A DNA stretch of 64,000 bases, taken from the NCBI GenBank assembly GCA_031772625.1, contig CM062812.1:732380300-732444299 (forward strand), given 5' to 3'. This document shows, one piece after another, positions 36,056 through 47,675 of this stretch (positions are counted from its first letter, which is position 1; each line of letters opens with the position of its first letter). Under the pieces are notes generated by a model. That model was not told the origin of the DNA and made no database searches. It worked only from the letters and a program-made list of their open reading frames with translations. Source of the DNA: Pinus tabuliformis. Taxonomy: Eukaryota > Streptophyta > Pinopsida > Pinales > Pinaceae. Both the position numbers and the translations under genes were made by a program.

Positions 36056-37820
36056 CTCACATCACTTACTAAACATAAAAGAATTAATTCTAGAAAATCT
36101 AAGGCCAATGGTATAATATTTTTTTATTTTAAGGAACTCGTTTTCCCTTTTAGATTTTAGTTCCAACTAATGGATTTCCAAGCTCCCCTTTTTGTGATCC
36201 AAAAATATAAATGTTTTTACATGTACAAATGTTCCATGTATTCCCATTTAATAACTCTCAATTTTCTCTCTTTTTTTTCTCTATTCAATAGGTATAACAT
36301 CTTTACCTTAATCCTTAACCTAGGCTATCCAAACTCTATATTCAATTAAAATTTTAATTAATTGTATCCTATAGCATTCAATGAATATATAACTTCCATC
36401 TTTTTCCCCAACACCTATAGATATAAGTTAACCATGATAACGCATATGAATATACACATCGATCCTTGGATACTATTATAACTCCTACCTTTATACAGTT
36501 GGTGTCCATGTATCACTACAAGTGAATGTTACATGAGGCACTTATATATTGTTAATACTTTCTTGCACATTCTTTATGAGGCATTTTTATGGTTATTTAT
36601 TTGTAATGAGCACATGCACATGTTTAACCATGGTATTTAATGAGTCCCATCAGGGGATGGCCATACCATCCACGTGGAGTTTTGAGCTTGTTGGCACCTT
36701 CAACGTTCTAGATTTATTTTCAAGATGGATAGTGCAGATTGATTGAAAAGAGGTTAGGGTAACTACAAGACCCAACTCCATTGACACCAATTCATTGGCA
36801 TCTTCTCAAGGTTTGCATGGAGCTTTGCTCCTGACCACAATGCTACTGAAATTTTTTCATTTATGAGTGGTTGTTTGAAGACATTTCAACTAGTGAAGCT
36901 AATCATATTTTCCATGGGAGAAGGATGTAAGCTTTTAATGACAACTCTACGGTAAGTTATATCTATTAATGAAATTATAAAATGGACTTAATTACTATAT
37001 GTATTTTGATATTTTGTTGTCTTAACACTATCTCATTATAATTCTTAGTGGCGTAATTGCTAGGCCTACCTAGCCTCACTACACTAGATTCGTTAGGGGA
37101 TTTGGCATAATCTATGTTATTTCTTGCATCCATTACTGAGGAAAAGGCTTGGGTTTCTTCGACCAATACCTAAGGTAATCTATAGGGTTCACATTTACCA
37201 TGGTTGACTTGTTTTTATTCATTATAATTCCCCTTCCTTAAATCCCTTCGTGCTTGTTTGTAGAGCGTGCTCAAGGGCATACTCCACATCATCAATTTAA
37301 TATAAGTAAAATTCCATATTTCATTATGATTTTGTTTTTTTCGATACATATGATATGGGTTTTAATTTCTCACCCAAATTTTAAATATATTATCATGTAT
37401 GCTTGAAGAATCAAATTGGTGATGAGAGAGATGCTCCGAGACTTTTTACTAATTCCTTATTTGAATGGAAAGCACGGCTTCTTCGTTTTTCTTTCTAAAT
37501 TTCTTCCTTTGACTTCCAAGTTTTCTTGCAATGAATCCAGGGCTCTTCTTTGGTGTGAAAAAGCATCCTTTTAACTTGTAATTTTCTTATAATTCCATGG
37601 TTGTCAATGAATAGGGTTTTAAACTGTAAATTATTGGACATTGATTAAAATTTCTTACGAAAGTATCCTTCTTGGTTATTTTATTTTAATTCATGGCTTA
37701 GAAATTTGTACGGCCCGTTAGGTACACATGCACGATTATATCTACATAGATATAGAGTTGTAACTTCATTTTGTATTATTAATATTCTTGAATATAACCC
37801 TACGGGGTTAGAGTTGTTAT

Positions 37821-37832
37821 GACATTAACATA
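37821..37832. repeat. Left target-site duplication of the fold-back element
   Basis: GACATTAACATA here is repeated exactly at 38115-38126, just after the right arm. Twelve base pairs fits target-primed insertion rather than LTR integration. Confidence 0.7.
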
Positions 37833-37905
37833 ATAGAGTTTAGGCTTCTGTGATCCATATCAAGTTTATAAAGGATTTCTCGGCGAAGATCACAGGAGAC
37901 ATCAT

Positions 37906-37952
37906 TTGTCGACGCGTTTCGAACCAACCAGTGTGGTTCATCGTCAGGACAA
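37906..37952 (-). ncRNA. Hammerhead ribozyme motif, left arm
   Basis: The minus strand reads stem I TTGTC, core CTGACGA, an unpaired T, stem II GAACC/GGTTC with a 9-base loop, GAAA, a CGCG short stem III, cleavage triplet GTC, then stem I partner GACAA. It is identical to the right-arm motif in all of these elements. Confidence 0.75.
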
Positions 37953-38028
37953 GTTGAAGAAACAGATCCAACTTAGCAGGTTAAATAGACAGAGAAAAGC
38001 CTCCAACGGCTAAAAAGACAACAGCTAC

Positions 38029-38075
38029 TTGTCCTGACGATGAACCACACTGGTTGGTTCGAAACGCGTCGACAA
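38029..38075 (+). ncRNA. Hammerhead ribozyme motif, right arm
   Basis: Stem I TTGTC (38029-38033) pairs with GACAA (38071-38075). The core CTGACGA is at 38034-38040. Stem II GAACC (38042-38046) pairs with GGTTC (38056-38060). GAAA is at 38061-38064, then CGCG and the GTC triplet (38068-38070), after which cleavage is expected. All conserved hammerhead nucleotides are present. The one-base T insertion before stem II and the tiny stem III suggest weak single-copy activity and possible action as a dimer. Confidence 0.78.
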
Positions 38076-38114
38076 ATGATGTCTCATGTGATCTTCGCCG
38101 AAAAATCCTTTATA

Positions 38115-38126
38115 GACATTAACATA
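38115..38126. repeat. Right target-site duplication of the fold-back element
   Basis: GACATTAACATA, identical to 37821-37832. Confidence 0.7.
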
Positions 38127-39746
38127 GTTAACTTTCTTTGGATGTATTTATGAATAATATCTCTTAAATGGAATTTTACATCATTTTGTTTTTAATATAA
38201 TGGTGAAGTAAGTATTAAATTAAGATTTGAATGTTTATTTGTTCCACAACATTAACCTCCTTGAAGAATTTTTGTCAAAATAGTGGTTTTTAGATAGGAA
38301 CTCATTTATTTTCTTATTGTTCTAATCCTTGAGAGTTTATTATGGGTTGTCTGCAAAATATTTATTTATATACATACACAAAATTTCTTCAGCAATTTGT
38401 ATACATGCTTCCAACCACTCGTAGATACTATTCATGCTAATCTTTTCCTCTTCTATTTACTTCCATACACAGTGATCATAAACTTTATTTCTTCTTAATT
38501 ATAATTGTCTTCAACCTATAGACTTTGTATATTCTACTCTTTATACATCGAATAAGTGAAGATACAATCTATATCTACAATGCTTACATTCATTCCCTAT
38601 GACCTATTTTACTCAGCTTGGGACCAAACTTGGGGGAAACCTGGTGGAGTATTCCTTCAAAGGGTTTTATGGTTTCAACCTAGGTTCAAACCCAAACATA
38701 CCTTACAATATTAAATAGCTCACTATACATTGGACAATAAATTAAATGTAAGAACACTCTCCTTTGGAAAACAATCCTACATTTTCAACATAACTTTACT
38801 TCTTTCTACATTCCTCCCCGTTGCATAAACACACGTCTCTAGAGGTTGAATATTTTTCATCAAAATTGTTGCTTTAAAAATAAACAATATTTTCATTTGT
38901 TAAATTAATTACGTCACTTATCCTTTTTCTCTTTTGCATTCATATATAATACAATATTCCTCTTACCTACAGGTGTTTCTTGATATCTTGCAAACAATTG
39001 TTCATGGAAAACCAATTATACCATTTTACCATATTAGTTTCTACTTTACCAAAAAGGTGTGCATACCTCTTAGAAGTATTTATATAATATTCCTTCAGAA
39101 TTATGCCAGAGGCTTCCATGTTCATCCCAACTTGAGTTGTCCTACTCAACAAGGTCCCCCAAGCTTTCCCTCTAACTATCAGATAGAACAAGGAATATTC
39201 TAGAGTTATATCATTCAAACCCTATGTAGTGTCCTAAAAACCCTCTCCTAGGTTTACTAGTCATTCTCTTCCATAGGTAACGATTAACTAGATAATATAT
39301 TTTTCTCACACAATATCCTATTTAGACTCCCCCGCAAGGTCTTTCTCTTCCACCCTGATATTGTTCAAGTGGTTTGCAGCTTCTCCCTTTTCTCAGAAAG
39401 GTTCAAGCCTGTTCCTTCCTATTCTCCCTTTCTGTCTTTCTCCCAAAATAAAAATAGCACATGCCAAAAGAGAAAGAGAGATTTTTTATTCTTCTTCTTT
39501 TAATATTTCATGACTTCTTAGGAATAACTATTAGTACTCTTTTATCTAATAGTTGCAAGCTAATCTCTCAGGTTAAGCTCTAACATATTTATGAGAGAAT
39601 TAACTATTCTAACATAAATTATTATTAATTAATTTTCGTTATGTTAGAAAATAAAACAACAATTCAACACATTATTTTTCCATTTTCCAGAAATAAATGA
39701 ATTCATAAAAATACAACGTAAAATATGTTTTTTGAGGGGTATTACA

Positions 39747-42700
39747 TCTCCCGTCCCCTTGAAAAGGGGACAATATTGTCGATGTTCATTCCGTATAAAA
39801 TTTCAAGAAAACAACATAAGATAAGCCATTTTCATTCCCTCTTCCATATCCTATGTGGCCTCCTCAAGCCCAAAGTGCTTCCATTGCACTTTAACCTGAT
39901 TGATGACTCAATTTTGTAGTATAATCTCCTTCCGATCGAAAACTTACAGTGGTTCAACCTTGAATTCTCCTTCGAGTTTGACCTATAAAACACAACAATC
40001 AATTACATGAGTTCTATTTTGTATATACTTGTTTAAAAGTGATAAATGGAATACGTTATGGGTTTTGATATGAGCTTGAAATGCTAGTTGATAAGTCACT
40101 AGCCCAACTCTAGCCAATATTTCAAAAGGTTTACAGAACCGTGGGGCCAACTTAGAATATATCCTCAGGTATGATTATAATTATATCTTCTAGTGGATAC
40201 CATTTCAGAGGAATATGAAACTTCCTCCCATAGAATTCTTCGAACGGGCTCATCCTAAGATACACTTGATACCCATTGTTATAAGAAAATTCCACTAGGC
40301 ATAAATAATCTTCCCACCTAGTTGGTTGGTTGATGACATACATATGTAACATGTATTCCAACAACTAATTGACTCTATCTCTTGTTTGATTAGTTTGAGG
40401 GTTATAAGTGGTAGTGAAACTCAACTAAGCACCCATCCTCACAAAACAAAAATTCCAAAAGTTTAAGGAGGACATTGCGTACCTATCCGATGTTATTGGT
40501 TTTGGTATGCCATGAAGTTAGAAAATTTCTTTCATAAAAACTTATGCCACTTGGGTAACCTTGTAAGTGGACTATACTATAATAAAGTGAGCATATTTTT
40601 TTAATTTTTCCGCTATGACCATGATTTAACTGTTTTGTTTGTAGGTCCTAGGTGATCTAGTTATGAATTCTAGTGTTATCAATTCCCATTTACACTCAAG
40701 TATGGATAGAGGGTTCAACAATAATGATGGGTGTTTATGCTCTACCTTCACCAACCGACACTCTTAACATCTAGCCAAATATTCTATAGTATTCTTCTTC
40801 ATTCAAGGGTAGAATATCTCCTTCCTTAATGCATATATCATTTTATGGTTTCATGGATACACCGCATATGGCCTTTTTGGTATTGATCTAGAATTAACTT
40901 CTTGGTTTCTTCATCTCTTGGAGTATACAATATATTCTTATATACCAACAATCCTTCCTCACTAATTTCATAATTTTATTGGTTTTTTTGCATAGTTTTA
41001 CCCCTTAAATTGTTGAAAATCCTATTATAATCCTAATCCTTTAAAGTTATAGTTTTTATTCTTTCAACAAAATTTGTGTCACTTTTACACATGGTTACTG
41101 CACATAAATGATTTTAGAATGTGACTCAATGCATCAAAAACTTTAATCTATTTTCGTTTTGTGTGCCTACTTTCAAAATCGTACTCACCTAATAATGAAA
41201 TCCATCAAGCTTGTCTCACTTTCATTTCTAATTGGCTAAAAAAGTATTTCAAGATTATGTGATTAGTAACCAATTTATTTTTTTTCAAATTAAGTAATGC
41301 ATTTGCATTCTCAATGCATGAATGACTTATGCAAAATCTAAATCATAAACCGCGTAGTTCTTTTCATGTTCTTTCAGCTTCTATGATGTATAATTTATTA
41401 TGTGTCCCTCTTGCATAAGAACTCCCCTAAGAACTTCTAAACGTGCATCCATACATAGAACAAATTATTTATCCGGATTAGTTATTTTCAGTATGGGGGC
41501 CATTGTCAGAAGAAGTTTTAAATTTTTGAAACATTCCTGAAACGTTTGTGTCTAAACAAATTTCACACCCTTTTCTATAAGGAAGAGATCAGATGTGCTA
41601 TCCCAGAAAATCCTACAATAAACATACAATAATACCTAGTAATTCCCACAAAATATGTTGTCTTCTATGACTTTTGGAACTAGACAATCAATGATGGCTC
41701 TCACCTTCTCTCGGTCCACCATTATTCCTTCTCCTGAAATAACATGTCCAGGTATTGTATTTTATCTTGGAAGAAGTCACATTTCAAAATTTTAGCATAT
41801 CGATAATGTTCACTTAGGGTTTGTGACACTATTTGGAGGTGTTGTTTGTTTTCTTGCCAGGTTTTTGAATAAATGAATATCTCGTCTATAAAAATTAGTA
41901 CAAATTTATCCAAAAACTTATTAAATGAGTTAGTAATCAATAACATCAATGTAGAAGGATAATTATTAATCCAAAATGGTACTATAATAAACTCATAATG
42001 CCCATACCTTGTGTGGAAAGTTGTCTTTGGTATATCTTCTTTTTTTATCTCCAGCTAGTATTATCCAAATCTGAGGTCAATTTTTTAAAATACAATTGAC
42101 CCCCTCACTTAAGAAAATAATATATTATTGGAAGGGGGTACTTATTATTAAAATTTATCTTATTTAATTGTTGGTAGTTTGTACAAAATCAACAATTCCC
42201 ATTGTACACAAACCAAAAGGACTTGTGCAACCCATGGTGACACATTAGGTTGGATATGACCTTTATTAAGTATTTCCTGCAACTATATTTTGATCTCCCT
42301 TAGCTTAGGAAATCTCATTCTATAGCAAGCCTTTGGTACCGGTGCTATTATCGGTATTAATTATATCGAGAAGTCCATTTCCCTCTTTGGGGGAAGTCCA
42401 AGGATTTCATTCGGAAACACATCTAGATAGTCTTGGATAATCTCTAATTCATTTACATTTTTTCTTTTCTTATTCAAGTGATGATCTTCCACTTGGATAG
42501 AAAAAAGCTATCCATTCCATGTAGCTCTTTTCAACTGTAATGCAAAAATGTTTTTCACCAACGGGTGTCTAGGTATACCCCTCACAACTTGTACTTCCCC
42601 AATTTCAGATGTGCAGGTGACAATTTTTTCCAAGAATTTTAAAATTTCTCATTGTTTCTCCAAACCTTTCCATGGCTATTAAAACATAACAAGAACCTAA

Positions 42701-44353
42701 TGGTAGGACATTTAAATCTAAAGAATTTTTATCCCATTTAGGATCACTAGAAACACTTTCATCCGGGTTGAACCTCATCTTTTTCTCCCGATGGACAATT
42801 GAACCAACTAGGAATATTTATATTTTTCAGACTCTGATTGGCACTTTTCTACAACCTAGGGGGCTAATTTAAGTAAAGGTAGGACCCAATTCTATTAATA
42901 TAAAAATAAAATGGATAAAGCTAGTACCTTAAATTTTCATAATCGTGGATTTATGCTCTTGTTGACATCTATACAACAATACATTAATTTGTGATATGTT
43001 CCTTGCCATGCCATTAACTATCGAGGCTTCTTTAAGGTGTTCTAAATTTTTCTGAGATCAAGTGTTGTAAGAGAAATTTTGCAATAATTGAGGTTCTTTA
43101 CAACCCCAACACTTTAAACGATCCCTCTCCTTACAATTTTTCCCCTTAACAACATTAGTTTGTTTAGGCCCAACTTGGGATTGAATTGTTATTTTGTTTT
43201 CCTTTCTTTTATTCTTATTGCAATTCTAGTTTTGATTATTCTTTCCTGGTTGTTTAAATCATCCAAACTTTCCACTTTTTCCTCCTTGAGTCACTCAGTC
43301 TCTTTTCTTATTAGAACATGGTTTCATATTTTATTTTTTCTATTTGGCTTCCTGGTATCATAGCCAGGCCTTGCTAATCACTTCATCCATGTTCCTCAAG
43401 TTATCAAATTGAATCTTCTCCTTAAATGATATTAGAAGGAAACCCAAGAACAATTGTATCTTTTCTTTTTTTTATCTTTGAGATAAGGACAATAACATAA
43501 TAAAAGAGTAAATTTAGTGAAATCTCATCCATAGTAATTTTCCCTAGTATCATCTCATGGAATTCCTTGGATCTGTCATAATTTTTTTTTTTTCAAATAT
43601 TTTTCTTTAAACAATCATTGAAACTCTTCCCAATCAACCATCCTTCCTTCCAAATTATGAACTATTCTCATCTCTTCCCACCACAGGTAAGCATTTTCTT
43701 CTAGCTAATAGGTGGAAAAATTGGCTTCTAACATGGTGTAATAGTCATATACTTGAAAATATTTGTTAATATTTAAAAACTAAGCTTCAACTTACTTTTC
43801 CTTTTCTCCATTAAATTTTGGCGGCTAGACCTTTCTGAACCCCCCTTGCAATTCTACCTTAGGTTTATTCTATGATTTTGACTAAATTTTTTCGGAACTA
43901 TGTTCCTCTCTTCCTTCGAACCTTTCATACCAAGTTTCTACTTCATTTCATATAGTTTTTCCTTCTAAGGCCTCACCCAAATTTAATTCATCTCTCGCTA
44001 TCTCCACAATCTTGGGGTTTGACATTGTAATTAGATTTTTGATAACTAACTCTAGTTCTGCACTTTCCTTCAAAAATTGTTCAAGGCTTGCTCTTAGAGT
44101 TATCACTTTTACCTCCAGGCTTCTCATCATATCCATTAGCTCTTTATTGAGTGCTTATGTCTGTTTCTCCAAATGTATATAAATTTTGTCTTGACTGACA
44201 TGAGTTCTTCCTTGCAATTCCTCTGTTGGTGCACTGCCAAGGAATTTCTGCTTTGATTTTCTTCTCTTTCTATGTGTGCACAACATCAAAAAATCCGTTT
44301 ATAGTGTGATTAGTTCAAGGTTTCAGTGTTGTAACCTTCACTTTGATATGATA
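39747..44353 (-). pseudogene. Internal gag-pol region of the chromovirus-like fossil
   Basis: Readable pieces on the minus strand are the integrase C-terminal core (40152-40364), integrase zinc-domain remnants (about 40.7-40.8 kb), RT palm (41722-41949, IFIDEIFIYSK), RT fingers (about 42.2 kb) and gag (43.0-44.2 kb). Broken many times. Confidence 0.7.
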
Positions 44354-44763
44354 TGTCACATATCAACTAAACATAAAGGAATTAATTCTAGAAAAGTAGA
44401 GGCCACTAGTATAGTTTTTTTTTTTTTAAAGAGCTAGTTTTCCCTTTTAGATTTTAGACATAACTAACAATTTTTCGAGCTCCCCTTTTTATCTTACAAA
44501 ATATATAAATAATTTTACTTGTAGAAATTTTCTATGTATTCCACTTTTATGACTCTTAATTTTCTCCTTTTTTATTTATTTGGTATACAATAGGTATAGG
44601 ATATATACCATAATCCTTAACATAGGATATGAAAACTCTATATTCATTCAAAATTTTGATTAATTTTCTCCTATAGCATTCAATGCATATATAACTTCCA
44701 TGTTTTCCTGAACATCTATATATATAAGTTAACCATGATAGTGGATATGAATTTACACATTGC
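44354..44763 (-). repeat. Partial 5' LTR of the chromovirus-like fossil
   Basis: It aligns with 36056-36460 (both contain AAACATAAA...GAATTAATTCTAGAAAA and CCTATAGCATTCAATG). It stops where the copia 3 LTR begins at about 44764. A degraded initiator-tRNA-type primer site lies beside it on the minus strand (about 44336-44352). Confidence 0.65.
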
Positions 44764-46950
44764 ATTTGCATTATGACAAATGTGTTGTCATTGATGGAAA
44801 CCTACTTAATAAACATGACAACATGATGGTATCAACCTGAGTATTTAGGCCAGTACTGATGTGATAGATTGGACAAAGGAATATATGTTCAGAGATAGAG
44901 GATTGATAAAGATGAAGATTGAAGAAGTTTATGTAGGTTCTATGAAGCAAAGTCATGTACATACACATGTATGGTGAAGCAAAGTCATGTATATGCAGGT
45001 TCTATGAAGCAAAGCCACGTACATACGTGGATATGAAGAAGAAAAGGTGTATACATTTTCCACACGATGGTATTCTAAATACCAATGGTATTTACCATTG
45101 TATTGACCCATAGTATTGAGCCCAATAATGGATATTTGATCCCATCAAAGAATACCATTATCATTAATGGGGTTTTGACATGTGGTATTAGATAAGGGAT
45201 AAGCTATATAAGGAGTTGAAGATCAAAGTACTTGGTGGTGCACGTGATAAATATTTCATGAATAGTTAGATTTGAAGAAAGTGTGCATGAAACAGGCTAT
45301 TAATGAATTGTTTGATCTGAAAGTAAGTGTTCACCTAGGAATTTCATGATGGATAAGATTCAAAAGATATGAAATGATTGTATTGATAATGGATTGATTT
45401 GATTTGTAATATTTATTTATTCCACGTGTTTTGATATCTGTTTCGAGGTATGGGTTTGTTCTGAAGTTTTGATAAGCTATAAGTCAATATTTGCATATCT
45501 ATATGTGGTCTTAATAACCTGAAAGGCATGTACAAATACAAGTTTAATGCTGGTAAGTCATGTATCTATTCTGCACTTTGGATAGACCTCTAAGTAGGTT
45601 TCATTCTCAAAAAGCGCATATATAAGAATAAGTGTTTTATGGAAAGAGCGCATATAAGCTAGGGATTTCTTGAATAAGATATTTGATCAGTCTAATTAGT
45701 AATGTTGTGTTTATGTTCTCTATCAGTGAAGTCTTACTTGATAATCTAGGTTTGACAGTGATGATTGAAGTTGAATTGATTGAAGAGTCATCATGCTACT
45801 AGTTGTATGTGATCGAAGGTCTGTCATGGTTCTGTGATTATTTTAGAATAATTGAATGGCTTAGGGTGCAACTAAGTGTTTATTTCAAAATGACCGTGAT
45901 TCAGTTTCAGGGTTCAATGTTTTAAGATCTATATGCAGGTATGCTTTAAGGAATTTGCGTATACATGCGGATTTGATAAAGTAAAGTAACATATATATAT
46001 TATGATGTTTTATATATGAGGGTTTTCAGTTGGTTTAGTTGGTTGATGTAGTGTTTGGGTTCAATATTAGTATTCTAGTTACAATGATCTAACTGCTTTG
46101 GTTGTTTGAGAATAATTTGATTAGTTTGAGTCTTAGTTAGTTTAGTGACTGGTTGATTTTGTTGGTTAAATAATTGATTGACTCGTAGTAGTGATGAGTT
46201 TCATTTTTGATATTTAATATTGGGCTTAAATGATGGTAGTGGACCAAGTCTTAAAATTTGATGAAACGTTTCCTATAGATTTGATTCTTTGGTTCAGGTG
46301 GATCAAATATGAAAATTTATGGAAGGTGGTCCACAAAAGTGTTGAGGGTTGTAGCCTTCAGTAAGGGAGACAAAGCTTCCTTCCAGTCGTAGCTGGTAAA
46401 TCAAATTAGGGGGTAGGAGCTCCCTTCTGGTGGGTATTGGTAAACAAGATTAGGGGGTTGGAGCTCTTTTCTAGTGGGTGCTTGAGAACGCGGAAAGGTT
46501 GTAGCCTTATGCATGTGCGTGCCTGCATGTTGGTATGAGTCTGCGCTATTACAAGATTGTTATAATTTTTTCATTATAATAAAAGAGGAAGATAGAGATG
46601 ACATCGGCAGTGGTTTTTTCCCACATTGGGTTTCCACCTAAAAATCTTGGTGTTTATGTGTGTTGACGTATTTCCTATGCATGAGGTTTATTTTTTTTTT
46701 ACCGCACATGATTACTGATTAATTAATGTCTAAATAAGTACTGATGTATTGGTTCAAGTTAAAAAAATTATGAATTAACTAAAAAGTTAAGTTGAATGGA
46801 TATATGTTAATTGTCTGCATAACAGTTGCATGCATAAATAGGTTTCTTTCAGTAAAGGCACATATAGAAATATGAGAAAAGAAATTTGTAAGTGAGTTTT
46901 AAATACTGATTCACCCCCCCCCCCCGCCCCCCTTAGTGTTTTTTCCAATA
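44764..46950 (+). repeat. LTR of copia element 3
   Basis: It starts near the TTGCATTATGACAAATGTG block, which corresponds to the U3 start of copia 2. It ends at CCAATA (46950) after an expanded C-rich loop (46912-46932) between AAATACTGA and TTAGTGTTT. About 2.2 kb, longer than in its relatives. Confidence 0.65.
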
Positions 46951-46952
46951 AT

Positions 46953-46964
46953 TGGAATTAGAGT
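46953..46964 (+). promoter_or_regulatory. Decayed primer binding site of copia 3
   Basis: TGGAATTAGAGT sits two bases after the LTR end and is followed by the same AGGTTCTTCAGAAGAA stretch that follows the copia 2 site. Confidence 0.6.
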
Positions 46965-47199
46965 AGGTTCTTCAGAAGAAACTTGATCGCTTGAAGGAGA
47001 TCTGCCATGGTGATGGGATATAATAAGATTGTTTGAAGAAGGGATTCAAGAAACCATGATAGGGACATATCAGATGTAGCAATAGTCACAGATGTCAACA
47101 AATATTCAAGTTTGCGAGCACGCCTCTTTCTATTGATCGAGAATGAAGAAGACAGTAACAAATAATTATCAAGTATGGGCTTTTGTTCTAATTGTGGTC

Positions 47200-47675
47200 C
47201 ATTTCTTTGTCTATGAAATAATTATAGTGACGATGACAGTGAAACAAATGAACTTGCACTGATGGGTAAAATTGAAAGTAAGCACTCTCAAGAGAAAATA
47301 TATTCGAAAATGATACCTCTAGAAGCAGAAGATCAAGGCAAGTCAGAAACAATGGACAATGCAGATGTTCCTATGCTAAGAAAAGATAATTATCAACAAT
47401 GCAAAGATAAGATTAAGTATAATTAATGAACCTTGATGTTTGGTATCTAGTATCTAATGGATACAAAAACATTCCTCCATCAGATGAGGAAGTGAAAAAG
47501 AAAAGTAAGTATTTGAGTGACATATTTTATAGCATACCTTATTCAACATTAAATAAGGTTATGCATTATACAACTGCAAAGGAAGTGTGGGATAAGATAC
47601 AAGCAATCCATCAAGAAATTCCAATGGAATACTCCTCATTAGTGGAACTGATGCAGGAGCATGAGTATTAAAGGA
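47200..47675 (+). pseudogene. Copia 3 gag remnant
   Basis: Phrases such as DDDSETNELALMG and MHYTTAKEVWDKIQAI match copia gag of the UBN2 type. The open frame at 47426-47671 is part of this remnant, not a separate gene. Confidence 0.6.

Larger units (their letters stand above)
37833..38114 (+). mobile_element. Penelope-like (PLE) terminal fragment: inverted repeat with twin hammerhead ribozymes
   Basis: Two 88-bp arms (37867-37954 and 38027-38114) are inverted copies differing at two positions, separated by a 72-bp spacer. A 34-bp tail lies on the left, and the whole is bounded by a 12-bp direct repeat. Each arm encodes a complete hammerhead core, on the minus strand in the left arm and the plus strand in the right. 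Hammerheads with a very short stem III are known from the pseudo-LTRs of Penelope-like retroelements, and PLEs called Dryads are known in conifers. There is no RT or GIY-YIG ORF here, so this would be a terminal-repeat-only insertion. Assignment to PLE is inference; the ribozyme fold and repeats are seen directly. Confidence 0.7.
36056..39746 (-). repeat. Very long 3' LTR of the chromovirus-like fossil
   Basis: The first ~400 bp (36056-36460) align with 44354-44763. The other edge is set by a purine-rich tract on the minus strand followed by TGTAATACCCC starting at 39746. If both edges are right, the LTR is about 3.7 kb, or 3.4 kb without the 37833-38114 insertion and its duplicated target. 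Other insertions inside it cannot be excluded. Confidence 0.55.
36056..44763 (-). mobile_element. Chromovirus-like Ty3/gypsy fossil, minus strand
   Basis: Read right to left: a partial 5' LTR (44354-44763), a degraded primer site, gag (about 43.0-44.3 kb) with a knuckle-like CWGCKEPQ near 43.1 kb, RT (about 41.7-42.3 kb, with VSPW and FVLIFIDEIFIYSK), an integrase region (about 40.1-40.9 kb, EFSYNNGYQ...MSPFEEFYGRK and a VEHKHPSLL-like phrase), a polypurine-like tract, and a 3' LTR (36056-39746). Motifs match plant chromovirus-type gypsy. It is heavily broken and old. The 3' LTR carries a later PLE-like insertion. Confidence 0.75.
44764..47675 (+). mobile_element. Copia element 3: LTR plus partial gag, old fossil
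   Basis: A diverged LTR (about 44764-46950) of the same copia family is followed by a primer-site-like TGGAATTAGAGT and a gag remnant. It keeps the TTGTAG hairpins (46343-46360 and others), the acgtrcatacatg-type repeats and the C-loop hairpin. No pol or 3' LTR is seen, so it is a truncated, much-decayed relative with many breaks. Confidence 0.7.

Noticed and set aside
38048-38066. Pol III B-box-like GGTTCGAAAC in the fold-back element, suggesting a SINE
   Set aside because: These bases are the stem II partner and GAAA core of the hammerhead. No A-box or tRNA-like body and no oligo-A or T tail is present.
37833-38114. Retrozyme (plant non-autonomous LTR element with hammerheads)
   Set aside because: Retrozymes have direct LTRs of about 350 bp with a primer site and polypurine tract and 4-5 bp target duplications. 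Here the repeats are inverted, short and bounded by a 12-bp duplication.
37867-38114. MITE or other DNA transposon with terminal inverted repeats
   Set aside because: The arms are almost the whole element and contain a full ribozyme core. The 12-bp duplication is longer than usual for MITE families (2-10 bp). Not excluded completely.
46910-46932. C-rich run as a possible sequencing artefact or regulatory quadruplex
   Set aside because: It is an expanded form of the C loop found in all related LTR ends. A single G run on the other strand does not make a G-quadruplex motif.
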